Shown here: one piece after another, positions 38,371 through 46,374 of the stretch
Position numbering within the stretch: position 1 is the stretch's first letter
How the letters are laid out: every line of letters begins with the position of its first letter
Source of the DNA: an uncultured Clostridium sp.
Lineage (GTDB): Bacteria; Bacillota; Clostridia; Clostridiales; Clostridiaceae
Length of the DNA: 54,868 bases
Direction of reading: 5' to 3'
Assembly: GCF_947039605.1 (NCBI RefSeq)
Contig: NZ_CAMQZG010000023.1
Span: 1-54,868, forward strand
Translations under genes and position numbers: made by a program
Notes under the pieces: generated by a model
The model's database searches: none
The model's input: only the letters and a program-made list of their open reading frames with translations
What the model was told of the DNA's origin: nothing

Positions 38371-40329
38371 CTATCTTAAACTCTTTTTTAATCTTTTATA
38401 TTCAGTATTATTTTTATCAAATCCTACACACTGTTCAGCTTTTTCTAAATTTTCTTTTGCTTTATCAATTCTTCCCTGCCTATAATATATATTTACTATT
38501 CTTAAATTAGCTAAATAACTTTCACCCTCTAAACTTATTACCTTCTCATAACTCTCAATTGCCTCTTTATAACTTTCACTTACACCTTTGTTATTCTTAA
38601 TTTCACCATTATAAATTCCAAGTTCTAAGTAAATATCACCTATATTCATGTATATATCTACTTTGGGGTGTATCTCTATACATTTTTTATATTTTTCTAA
38701 AGACTTTTCTAAAGATTTTTCATATTTACTTTTACTTTCATTTCCGAGTATATCAATTACACCATGTTTGCCCTCTTTTTTTATCTTTTCAGCTTGTTCT
38801 TTATAAGCTATTGCCAATTTTTCTGCAATTATATAATCGCCATTTAACAGATCATCAGCCTTTTCTAATATAACTATTTTTTTACTTATACTATCTTCTA
38901 CAATTTTAGAAACTTCAGAACTTGAATATATATTAGCTATTGCAGAGTATAAATTTATTGCTAATAATTTATCTACCTCATTCTCTTTTATAAATCTTTC
39001 AAATTCAGTTATTGCATCTACAATAATTTTGCTACTATTAGGTTTAAGTGGTTGATTAAGTTCATTACTCAGCCTATTTAATGCACTAAAGTCATCATCT
39101 ACTCGCTTTTTATTATCAACCTTATTAAAATACTCAACTGCTTTTTCATATTCCTCATTTAAAAAAGATAATTTTCCAAAAAGATAATTAAAATATTCAT
39201 CATCCTCAAACTTTTTATCAGTATCTATCAAATTATTTAAATAAATAATTCCTTTTTCAATTTCCCAGTTACATATATATGCCTTCACTATTTCATAAGA
39301 GCTCGCCTCATCACCTGGTTTATACTTTTGTGCTTCTTTAAATTCTTCTATTGATGCTATAAAATCCATTTTTATTTTTTCTTCGCTTCCAGCTTCCATA
39401 TAATCATCATATTTTTCATTTAATTCATTTCTATAATTTCCAAGTCCACTTGAAATTGTATTAATTGAAAGTATCATAACAGCAATAGTCATTAAAGTTT
39501 TAGCTCTTCTAATATTATTTTTTCTTTCAAATTCGATTCCAATATTTTTAACATTATCTAAATCGTAAAGCATCTCTCTAATATTTTTATATCTTAAACT
39601 AGGGTCAAGTGCTGTAGATTTTATCACTATATGTTCTATACCTTCACTAAGCTTTTTATTTATCTCTCTTACTGGCTTAATTTCATAGGGCGGCTCATCT
39701 GGAGTTTTATCTGTCAAAAGCCTGTACATAGTAACCCCAAGTCCATATATATCTGTTCTTGCATCTGTTTGACTGTTACTTATTCTGTACTGCTCTGGAG
39801 CTGCATATCCTCTAGTCCCAAGATAATCAGTATCTTCACTTGCATCAACTTTAAACTCTCTTGCAATACCAAAATCTATAACCTTTATGCTACCTTCTTT
39901 TGTAAGCATTACATTTTCCGGCTTCATATCTCTATATATTATTGGATTGGGCTTTAAATTATGTAGGTAATCAAGTGCATTACATATTTGTTTTGCCCAT
40001 TCAATTACAACTGCTTCTTTTATAGCCCCAGTTTCCTTTGCTATACTCTCTAAAGTTCTTCCATCTACAAAATCCATAACTATAAAAAAGTATTTATCAG
40101 ACTCGCTAATATCTGTAATTCTTGGAAGCATTGGATGTTGTAACATTTTTAACATATTAGGTTCTGCAAGTAAATTTCCACCATCTTTATTCTTTTTTAT
40201 TACCTTTATAGCCCAATACGTATTAAGTTTTAAATCTTTTGATAAATAAACTGCTCCCATCCCACCTTTTCCAACTGTTTCTATGAGTTGATATTTTTTT
40301 TCAATTATTATCCCTGCTAAATCTTCCAT
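38371..40329 (-). CDS. Hanks-type Ser/Thr protein kinase with TPR ectodomain
   Basis: Transmembrane receptor-like kinase of 652 residues. The kinase domain (about 12-258) has GKGGMGAVYLS, the ATP Lys in WAIKVIKK (K42), IYRDMKPENV (HRD reads YRD), DFG at 152-154 and the activation loop EDTDYLGTRGYAAPE. A membrane helix lies at about 277-295. Unlike PASTA-type kinases, the C-terminal part is helical with TPR-like repeats (KYKPGDEASSYEIVKAYICN, YKKCIEIHPKVDIYMNIGDI, YLANLRIVNIYYRQGRIDKA), presumably outside the cell. It is the second gene of the operon, after a 62-residue membrane peptide. Confidence 0.9.
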   Translation of the reverse strand: MEDLAGIIIEKKYQLIETVGKGGMGAVYLSKDLKLNTYWAIKVIKKNKDGGNLLAEPNMLKMLQHPMLPRITDISESDKYFFIVMDFVDGRTLESIAKETGAIKEAVVIEWAKQICNALDYLHNLKPNPIIYRDMKPENVMLTKEGSIKVIDFGIAREFKVDASEDTDYLGTRGYAAPEQYRISNSQTDARTDIYGLGVTMYRLLTDKTPDEPPYEIKPVREINKKLSEGIEHIVIKSTALDPSLRYKNIREMLYDLDNVKNIGIEFERKNNIRRAKTLMTIAVMILSINTISSGLGNYRNELNEKYDDYMEAGSEEKIKMDFIASIEEFKEAQKYKPGDEASSYEIVKAYICNWEIEKGIIYLNNLIDTDKKFEDDEYFNYLFGKLSFLNEEYEKAVEYFNKVDNKKRVDDDFSALNRLSNELNQPLKPNSSKIIVDAITEFERFIKENEVDKLLAINLYSAIANIYSSSEVSKIVEDSISKKIVILEKADDLLNGDYIIAEKLAIAYKEQAEKIKKEGKHGVIDILGNESKSKYEKSLEKSLEKYKKCIEIHPKVDIYMNIGDIYLELGIYNGEIKNNKGVSESYKEAIESYEKVISLEGESYLANLRIVNIYYRQGRIDKAKENLEKAEQCVGFDKNNTEYKRLKKSLR

Positions 40330-40337
40330 CTTATCAC

Positions 40338-40526
40338 CTAACTTACCCTATAAAAAAATTTATCTATTATAAATAATACAGTTATCACATCTACCGATAC
40401 TGTAAATAAAATTAATCCTAGAACTCCTATTGGATTAGTCCAAATACTAAAGTAAATACCAGCTCCAAATACAATCATAAGCAGCTGTAATATTAAAATT
40501 AATATACTTCCTATTACTATCTTCAC
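40338..40526 (-). CDS. Small membrane peptide heading the kinase operon
   Basis: A 62-residue hydrophobic peptide with two membrane helices (KIVIGSILILILQLLMIVFG and GLILFTVSVDVITVLFIID). It starts the operon, with its stop 8 bp before the kinase start. GTG at 40526 is chosen because AGGGG lies eight bases upstream. The GTG and ATG two to three codons earlier overlap that site. Function is unknown. It may help insert or regulate the kinase. Confidence 0.6.
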   Translation of the reverse strand: MKIVIGSILILILQLLMIVFGAGIYFSIWTNPIGVLGLILFTVSVDVITVLFIIDKFFYRVS

Positions 40527-40630
40527 TAACATCACCCCTAAAGCTAATATATTCTATATATATACTAAAAAAACCTTTTATATATACAAAATTTCCCTAA
40601 AAACTTATGTAAACCTAAAATAATACAAAA

Positions 40631-40658
40631 AAAATAGCCTAATTTCTAATTAAGCCAT
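40631..40658 (-). terminator. Terminator of the activase/dehydratase-like operon
   Basis: A 13-bp stem (AAATAGCCTAATT and AATTAAGCCATTT with two G-U pairs) and a T run on the minus strand, immediately past the stop codon of the 420-residue gene. Confidence 0.6.
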
Positions 40659-40660
40659 TT

Positions 40661-41923
40661 TTATACATCTAAAACTTTATTCATTTTTGCATTAGACAAC
40701 ATTAGTTTTATTCTATTTTCTTGATTAACTTTTGTTCCTGATGGATCATAATCTATTGCAACTATATTAGCATTTTTATACGTGCTCATAATTTTTCTAA
40801 CCATGCCTCTTCCAACTATATGATTAGGCAAACATCCAAAAGGCTGTGCACAAACTATATTATTAACTCCATCTTTTATAAGTTCTAACATTTCAGCTGT
40901 CATAAGCCACCCTTCACCCATTTTGACACCTTCATTTATATAACCTTTAGCATAACTTCTTACAGTTTCAAACTTTGTTGGCGCTTTAAAATCACTATAT
41001 TTTATAATAGCCTTTATCATTTTTTTTTGCTGTATAACCAAATAATTATAACCTATCCTTGTAATATTCTTTGATTTTTTATTCATTCCATAAAGCTTAT
41101 TGTCTACCTGTGAATTTGCAAGGCAATACATAAAAAAATCACAAACTCCAGACATCACAACCTCACACCCTTCATTTTGAAGAAACTCTTCAAGTTTATT
41201 ATTTCCAAGTGGAGAATACTTCATATAAATTTCCCCTACAATTCCAACTTTAATTTTTTCTTCTTTAATAAGTTCTATCCTAGAAAAATCACTTAACATA
41301 AGTTTATATATCTTATCACTCTTAAACACACTAATATCTTTAGATTTTTCTGCAATTATATCAATCCATTTATCTACTACTTTTATAGTACTACCTTTTA
41401 CTTTTTCATAACTTTTACACTGATTAGATATATACATAAGTGCATCACCATAAAACATTACATTAACAAGTTTTAAAAGAAGTATAGGTGATAACTTAAA
41501 TCCTGAATGTGACTCAAGTCCTGAACCATTTAAAGAAATTACAGGTACACTAGAAAATCCATTGTCTTTAAGTGCTTTCCTAAGTAAATGAATATAATTT
41601 GATGCCCTGCACCCTCCACCTGTCTGAGTAATTATAAACGCAGTTTTATTTTTATCATACTTACCACTTTTGATTGCATGTATAAGTTGCCCTATAACTA
41701 TCATAGCAGGATAACATATATCATTATGCACAGTTTTAAGCCCCTCTTTTAAAGCAGTTTGTGAATCTCCTTCAAAAAATTCAAGATTATAGCCATATTC
41801 ACCAAGTAGTTTAGATATTATTTTAAAATGTATAGGAAGCATTGTTGGAGCTACTATTGTATAATCTTCTTTCATCTTCTTTGTAAACTCTGGATACCTT
41901 CTACTTTTCAATACCCTCACCAT
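40661..41923 (-). CDS. 2-hydroxyacyl-CoA dehydratase-related protein (DUF2229/HgdB-like)
   Basis: A 420-residue protein of the type encoded next to large activase-like proteins in Clostridia. It shares motifs with the dehydratase subunit family: HNDICYPAMIVIGQLIHAIK, TQTGGGCRASNYIHLLRKAL, GEIYMKYSPLGNNKLEEFL and CAQPFGCLPNHIVGRGMVRK. The conserved Cys residues in these motifs suggest an iron-sulphur cluster. The start region overlaps the activase gene by 23 bp, and the true start could be the GTG or TTG a few codons in. The physiological reaction of this pair is unknown. It is not next to an amino-acid fermentation operon. Confidence 0.82.
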   Translation of the reverse strand: MVRVLKSRRYPEFTKKMKEDYTIVAPTMLPIHFKIISKLLGEYGYNLEFFEGDSQTALKEGLKTVHNDICYPAMIVIGQLIHAIKSGKYDKNKTAFIITQTGGGCRASNYIHLLRKALKDNGFSSVPVISLNGSGLESHSGFKLSPILLLKLVNVMFYGDALMYISNQCKSYEKVKGSTIKVVDKWIDIIAEKSKDISVFKSDKIYKLMLSDFSRIELIKEEKIKVGIVGEIYMKYSPLGNNKLEEFLQNEGCEVVMSGVCDFFMYCLANSQVDNKLYGMNKKSKNITRIGYNYLVIQQKKMIKAIIKYSDFKAPTKFETVRSYAKGYINEGVKMGEGWLMTAEMLELIKDGVNNIVCAQPFGCLPNHIVGRGMVRKIMSTYKNANIVAIDYDPSGTKVNQENRIKLMLSNAKMNKVLDV

Positions 41924-44843
41924 CCTTTTCCCTTATAGCCTCTAAAAGACTTCTTATCCTAATTTTTGCTGCACCAAGATTACTTGTTTCATCAATCTTT
42001 ATCTGCGTGTATATCTTTCCACTCTTCTCTAAAATTTCTTTCACCTCATCAGCTGTAACTGCATCTGTCCCACACCCAAATGATACAAGCTGTATAAACT
42101 CCATATCTGTCTCTCTTGCAACTCTTTTAGCCGCACTATAAAGCCTTGCTTGATAAGTCCATTGATTAAGAATATTAACCTGTGCTATATCATCTGTGCT
42201 ACTTAAACAATCCTCTGATATTATAACCACTCCAAGTTCTGCTATAGCCCTATCAATTCCATGACTAACCTCTGGGTCTATATGGTATGGTCTTCCTGCT
42301 AAAACTATAATCTTCTTGTTATTTTCTCTAGCAAAATCAATATATTCCCTAGCTACATCTCGAACATTATTTTTATATAAATTATATTCCTCAAATCCTA
42401 GCTCAACTGCTTTTTTAACATCTTTTAATTTAATATCAAAAATATGTTTAAGTGAACTGTATAATTCTTTTGCTAAAAGTTTTTTATCATTCAATGCTAA
42501 ATATGGCATTATAAAATTCTTATTCTCTAACACTTTCATATTTGCATTTAAAAGTTCTGGGTAATATGCAACCACAGGACAATTAAAACAATTATCAGCA
42601 AGCCCCTCATCTAAGTTATAACTCATACATGGATAAAATATATTCTTAATCCCCTTATCTAAAAGACTTTCTATATGTCCATGAGCAAGTTTTGCTGGAT
42701 AACATACCGTATCAGATGGAATTGTATGTTGTCCTTTTGTATACAGCTTTCTTGTAGAATCATCTGATAAAACTACCTGTATATTTAAACTTTCAAAAAA
42801 CTTACTCCAAAAAGGTAAAAACTCATACATATTCATAACTAAAGGAATACCTACCTTATCTTTTCTTTCTTCTTTTGAATTATATTCTCTTATTTTCTTA
42901 TACTTATAAGCATATATACTCTTTATATCACCTTGATTCTTTTTTCCCTCTGGTCTTTTGCATCTATTACCTGATATAAATCTTATTCCACCATTAAAAG
43001 TATTTATAGTAAGATTACATCTATTAGTACAAATTCCACACCTTGTTACAGATGATTTATGAGTAAAGTCTTTAAGCTCCTCTTCTCTAATAAATGATGT
43101 TTTAATATTTTGATTTTCTATAGCATAAAGTGCTGCACCATATGCCCCCATAAGTCCTGCAATACTTGATCTTATAACTTCTCTACCAAGCTCTAGTTCA
43201 AAACTTCTAAGAATTGCATCATTATGCATTGTTCCACCCTGAACAAGTATATTCTCCCCAAGCTCTTTAGCATCACTTATCCTTATAACCTTATACAAAG
43301 CATTCTTAACAACACTAATAGAAAGTCCAGCTGATATATCATCTATAGTAGCCCCCTCTTTTTGTGCCTGTTTAACTGATGAATTCATAAACACTGTACA
43401 TTTTGAACCAAGGTCCACAACATTCTTTGCAAAAAGCCCCATTTTAGCAAACTCTTTAGCACTATATCCAAGCTGTCCTGCAAAACTTTCTATAAAAGAC
43501 CCACAACCAGAAGAACATGCCTCATTAAGCATTATATTTGAAATAATCTTATTCTTTATCTTAAAACACTTTATATCCTGCCCACCTATATCTAAGATAA
43601 AGTCTACATCAGGATTAAAAAATGCCCCAGCCTTAAAATGTGCTATTGTTTCTACTATCCCAAAATCAACTCCAAAAGCTGACTTTATAAGTTCCTCTCC
43701 ATACCCTGTAACGCATGAAGAAATAATTCTTTTATCATCATCAAGCAAATTATATATATGAGTAAGCTCATCTCTTATAACCTCTATTGGGTTCCCCCTA
43801 TTTGATGAGTAATACGTATGTAAAATTTCTTTACCCTCACCAATAAGAATAAGCTTTGTAGTTGTACTCCCTGCATCTATACCAAGAAATATATTTCCTT
43901 TATATTCTTTTATATCTTTATAATTTACTGTTGCTTTATCATGTCTTTCTTTAAACTTTATATAATCCTCTTCTAAGTTAAAAAGTGATGGAACTATATC
44001 AGTTGTTTTTCTAAGCTTTGATTTATCATTCAAAAGCTCAGTAAGTTTTTTATAAGAATACATCTTCTCACTATCTTTTGCATATATAGCACTCCCAAGT
44101 GCCACAAATATCTGTGCATCTTTTTCAAGCACTCCTGTCTTTTCATCAAGATTTAAAGTTTCTCTAAATCTCTTTCTAAGACCTTTATAAAAATACAAAG
44201 GTCCCCCAAGAAATAGTATATTTCCTTTTATCTCTCTCCCTTGTGCAAGACCTCCCACAGTTTGGTCTACAACTGATTGAAATATACTAGCAGAGATATT
44301 TTCTTTTTTAGCACCTTGATTTAGAAGAGGCTGAATATCTGTCTTAGCAAAAACTCCACATCTTGAAGCAATAGGATAAATAGTTTCTGCCTTTAAACTT
44401 AAATCATCAAGCTCTTTGTTTGTAACATGCATAAGATGAGCCATCTGATCTATAAATGCACCAGTTCCCCCAGCACAGCTAGAATTCATTCTCTCCTCAA
44501 AACCATCAGTCAAAAAGATTATCTTTGCATCCTCACCACCAAGTTCAATAGCGACATCTATATTAGAAAGTCTTTTTTTAATCGCAAGAGTACTAGCAAA
44601 AACTTCTTGAACAAAATCAATATCAGTTTCCCTTGAAATTCCATACCCAGCAGAACCTGTTATAGCAAGTTTAAACTCTTGATTTTCTACTATACTTTTA
44701 ATATTATCTACCTCAGATAAAATTACATCTCGTATCTTAGAAAAATGTCTATTATAACTCTTATATATAATATTATCTTTATCATCTAAAACAACTAGCT
44801 TAACAGTTGTAGAACCAGCATCTATCCCCACTCTTAAACACAC
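41901..44843 (-). CDS. Large 2-hydroxyacyl-CoA dehydratase activase-like protein (two ASKHA ATPase domains)
   Basis: A 980-residue protein from GTG at 44843 (AGAGGGG six to seven bases upstream). Two BadF/HgdC-type ATPase domains occur in tandem: VGIDAGSTTVKLVVLDD with NSSCAGGTGAFIDQMA (first), and LGIDAGSTTTKLILIG with NEACSSGCGSFIESFA (second). Each carries the Cys of the [4Fe-4S] activase. The C-terminal third is a DUF2229-type region with TRCGICTNRCNLTI and DTVCYPAKLAHGHIESLL. Such proteins are presumed ATP-driven electron injectors for the downstream partner. Their substrate is not established. Confidence 0.85.
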   Translation of the reverse strand: MCLRVGIDAGSTTVKLVVLDDKDNIIYKSYNRHFSKIRDVILSEVDNIKSIVENQEFKLAITGSAGYGISRETDIDFVQEVFASTLAIKKRLSNIDVAIELGGEDAKIIFLTDGFEERMNSSCAGGTGAFIDQMAHLMHVTNKELDDLSLKAETIYPIASRCGVFAKTDIQPLLNQGAKKENISASIFQSVVDQTVGGLAQGREIKGNILFLGGPLYFYKGLRKRFRETLNLDEKTGVLEKDAQIFVALGSAIYAKDSEKMYSYKKLTELLNDKSKLRKTTDIVPSLFNLEEDYIKFKERHDKATVNYKDIKEYKGNIFLGIDAGSTTTKLILIGEGKEILHTYYSSNRGNPIEVIRDELTHIYNLLDDDKRIISSCVTGYGEELIKSAFGVDFGIVETIAHFKAGAFFNPDVDFILDIGGQDIKCFKIKNKIISNIMLNEACSSGCGSFIESFAGQLGYSAKEFAKMGLFAKNVVDLGSKCTVFMNSSVKQAQKEGATIDDISAGLSISVVKNALYKVIRISDAKELGENILVQGGTMHNDAILRSFELELGREVIRSSIAGLMGAYGAALYAIENQNIKTSFIREEELKDFTHKSSVTRCGICTNRCNLTINTFNGGIRFISGNRCKRPEGKKNQGDIKSIYAYKYKKIREYNSKEERKDKVGIPLVMNMYEFLPFWSKFFESLNIQVVLSDDSTRKLYTKGQHTIPSDTVCYPAKLAHGHIESLLDKGIKNIFYPCMSYNLDEGLADNCFNCPVVAYYPELLNANMKVLENKNFIMPYLALNDKKLLAKELYSSLKHIFDIKLKDVKKAVELGFEEYNLYKNNVRDVAREYIDFARENNKKIIVLAGRPYHIDPEVSHGIDRAIAELGVVIISEDCLSSTDDIAQVNILNQWTYQARLYSAAKRVARETDMEFIQLVSFGCGTDAVTADEVKEILEKSGKIYTQIKIDETSNLGAAKIRIRSLLEAIREKDGEGIEK

Positions 44844-44881
44844 AAAATTCACCCCTCTATAAATCACTTTAATCTATCTCA

Positions 44882-45652
44882 CTATTTTTTATTTTTACAT
44901 CTAAAATAACTTCTAATACTTTTAACTTCCTCACCATATTTTTTATGCTCTAGTCTTGGAAAAGCTTTTAATATCCTTTTTTCATACTTAAATGAAGCTT
45001 TGATTTTATTTATCTTCTCTTTTAAATCATGTTTTCTTTTATCAAACTCAAAATCATGCTTTCCACTTAACCTATCTCTTAAACTTATATTGTATTTTTT
45101 AAGCTCTATATTTAAATCTCTAATCTCATCTAACTTAGAATTAAATACCCTAAGTTTCTTAACACTACAAATAAAATCATAGATAAAAATCACAAGTAAA
45201 ATAATAGCTACTATAAATAAAGTATTATCACTTATCCCAGAAATAATACCCTCAATTTCTTTATGAACATACCTTATAAGAAAAACTACCATAATACCAA
45301 ACATACCAGAATTTAAAAGACAGATACGACCATTAATATTTAATGGATATGTACTGTAATTCCACCACCTAGCATTAAATAACTTTTCTAAAGCAAAAGA
45401 CGTAAAATACTCAATAATAGAAGTAATAAGAATCCCAAGAAAAAATACTAATAAAATATTCTCACTAAACCTGTAAATGGAAAAAATAAGAATACAAGAA
45501 CCAACTCCGTAAATAGGACAGACTGGCCCCTTTAGCATGCCCCTATTCACAAACTCCTTCTTCTCAAAATCAGAACAGTAAATAACCTCACAGCACCAAC
45601 CAAGAAAAGAATAAATGAAAAAATATAGAATGTACTCTAAAAATATAATCAA
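44882..45652 (-). CDS. CmpB-family membrane protein (PF06541 type, putative ABC transporter permease)
   Basis: Membrane protein of 256 residues. The N-terminal half has four to five helices and the family-typical SFLGWCCEVIYCS, NRGMLKGPVCPIYGVG and ARWWNYSTYPLNINGRICLL. A further helix ends near residue 165, and the last 90 residues are a charged coiled-coil-like cytosolic tail. The family name suggests a transporter but no function is established. It is transcribed toward the activase gene, 38 bp away, so it may head that operon. Confidence 0.8.
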   Translation of the reverse strand: MIIFLEYILYFFIYSFLGWCCEVIYCSDFEKKEFVNRGMLKGPVCPIYGVGSCILIFSIYRFSENILLVFFLGILITSIIEYFTSFALEKLFNARWWNYSTYPLNINGRICLLNSGMFGIMVVFLIRYVHKEIEGIISGISDNTLFIVAIILLVIFIYDFICSVKKLRVFNSKLDEIRDLNIELKKYNISLRDRLSGKHDFEFDKRKHDLKEKINKIKASFKYEKRILKAFPRLEHKKYGEEVKSIRSYFRCKNKK

Positions 45653-45759
45653 AATAACACCCTTTAAATATTGCTTATTAATAAGTATAGTAAAATTATT
45701 TTATAATTATTATTATTTTAACGATTAATCATTATTTTTTAATATTTTGCATTTAGATA

Positions 45760-45795
45760 AAAAAGAAGATGAACTTTTTAAATTCACCTTCTTCC
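45760..45795 (-). terminator. Intrinsic terminator of the CRISPR transcript
   Basis: On the minus strand AAGAAGGTGAATTT pairs with AAGTTCATCTTCTT (one mismatch), followed by a T run. It lies 38 bp beyond the last degenerate repeat, on the side expected if the array is transcribed leftwards, which supports that direction. Confidence 0.7.
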
Positions 45796-45832
45796 TATCA
45801 ATTACAAATCTCTATTTCCAAAAATCCATAAT

Positions 45833-46172
45833 AATTATATCTAATATAGTTTAATTTATACTCACTTTTATAATTTTATAATTTATATCTAGTATAGTTT
45901 AATTTATACGAAACTAGATGTTTGAATCGAACCTTATATCTATATGTTTATATCTAATATAGTTAAATTAATACTCGGAGGTTTAATTTGTTATCTAGCT
46001 GGATTTAAAAAGTTTATATCTAATATAGTTAAATTAATACCTGAGTTTTCTAATACATCTGTTTGCTCATCTAAACTGTTTATATCTAATATAGTTAAAT
46101 TAATACTTGATAAAAATACTTTAAATTCATCAATAATTACAAGGTTTATATCTAATATAGTTAAATTAATAC
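45833..46172 (-). CRISPR. Type I-B CRISPR array: four exact and two degenerate 29-bp repeats
   Basis: Four identical 29-bp repeats start at 45946, 46012, 46078 and 46144 and contain TATCTAATATAGTTAAATTA on the plus strand, with 37-bp spacers between them. Two degenerate repeats (45881-45909 and 45833-45861, each 25 of 29 matches) follow with 36-bp and 19-bp gaps. The minus-strand repeat begins GTATTAATTTAACTATAT and ends ATAAAC, resembling Clostridioides difficile I-B repeats. Minus-strand transcription is supported by this likeness, by decay at the left end and by a terminator there. Spacer sources are unknown. Confidence 0.93.
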
Positions 46173-46374
46173 CCAAAATTTTTAGCGCTTTTTTGACTAT
46201 TTCAAGCCATTTGTAGTACCTAAATTTGTATTTTCCAAGTTCCCTTTGCAGTAGACCGCCGGTCCTATTTTTGAATCTTCCTAAAAACACCCTCTAAAGC
46301 ATTGATATGACTAGTTTCAAATTGCTTTTATCCCCAAATAGGTCTACTGCAAATTGCTTTTATGCAAAATTATC
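46173..46374 (-). promoter_or_regulatory. CRISPR leader
   Basis: The 202-bp interval between cas3 and the first repeat holds no gene and lies on the upstream side of the array. It carries a 13-bp inverted repeat (TTTGCAGTAGACC at 46245-46257, complement at 46341-46353) and a 13-bp direct repeat CAAATTGCTTTTA (46318-46330 and 46350-46362). Such motifs are typical of I-B leaders used for spacer integration and transcription start, though no clear -35/-10 pair is visible. Confidence 0.65.

Noticed and set aside
45910-45945. Spacer containing GGTTCGATTC on the minus strand, like a tRNA T-arm
   Set aside because: The flanking bases cannot form the T stem and no acceptor or anticodon arm is present, so it is not a tRNA gene. 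Whether the spacer targets a tRNA-linked prophage site cannot be judged here.
45944-46290. Open frames on both strands across the CRISPR array, with a repeated peptide
   Set aside because: They arise from translating the 29-bp repeats with 37-bp spacers (66-bp period, divisible by three) and have no ribosome sites.
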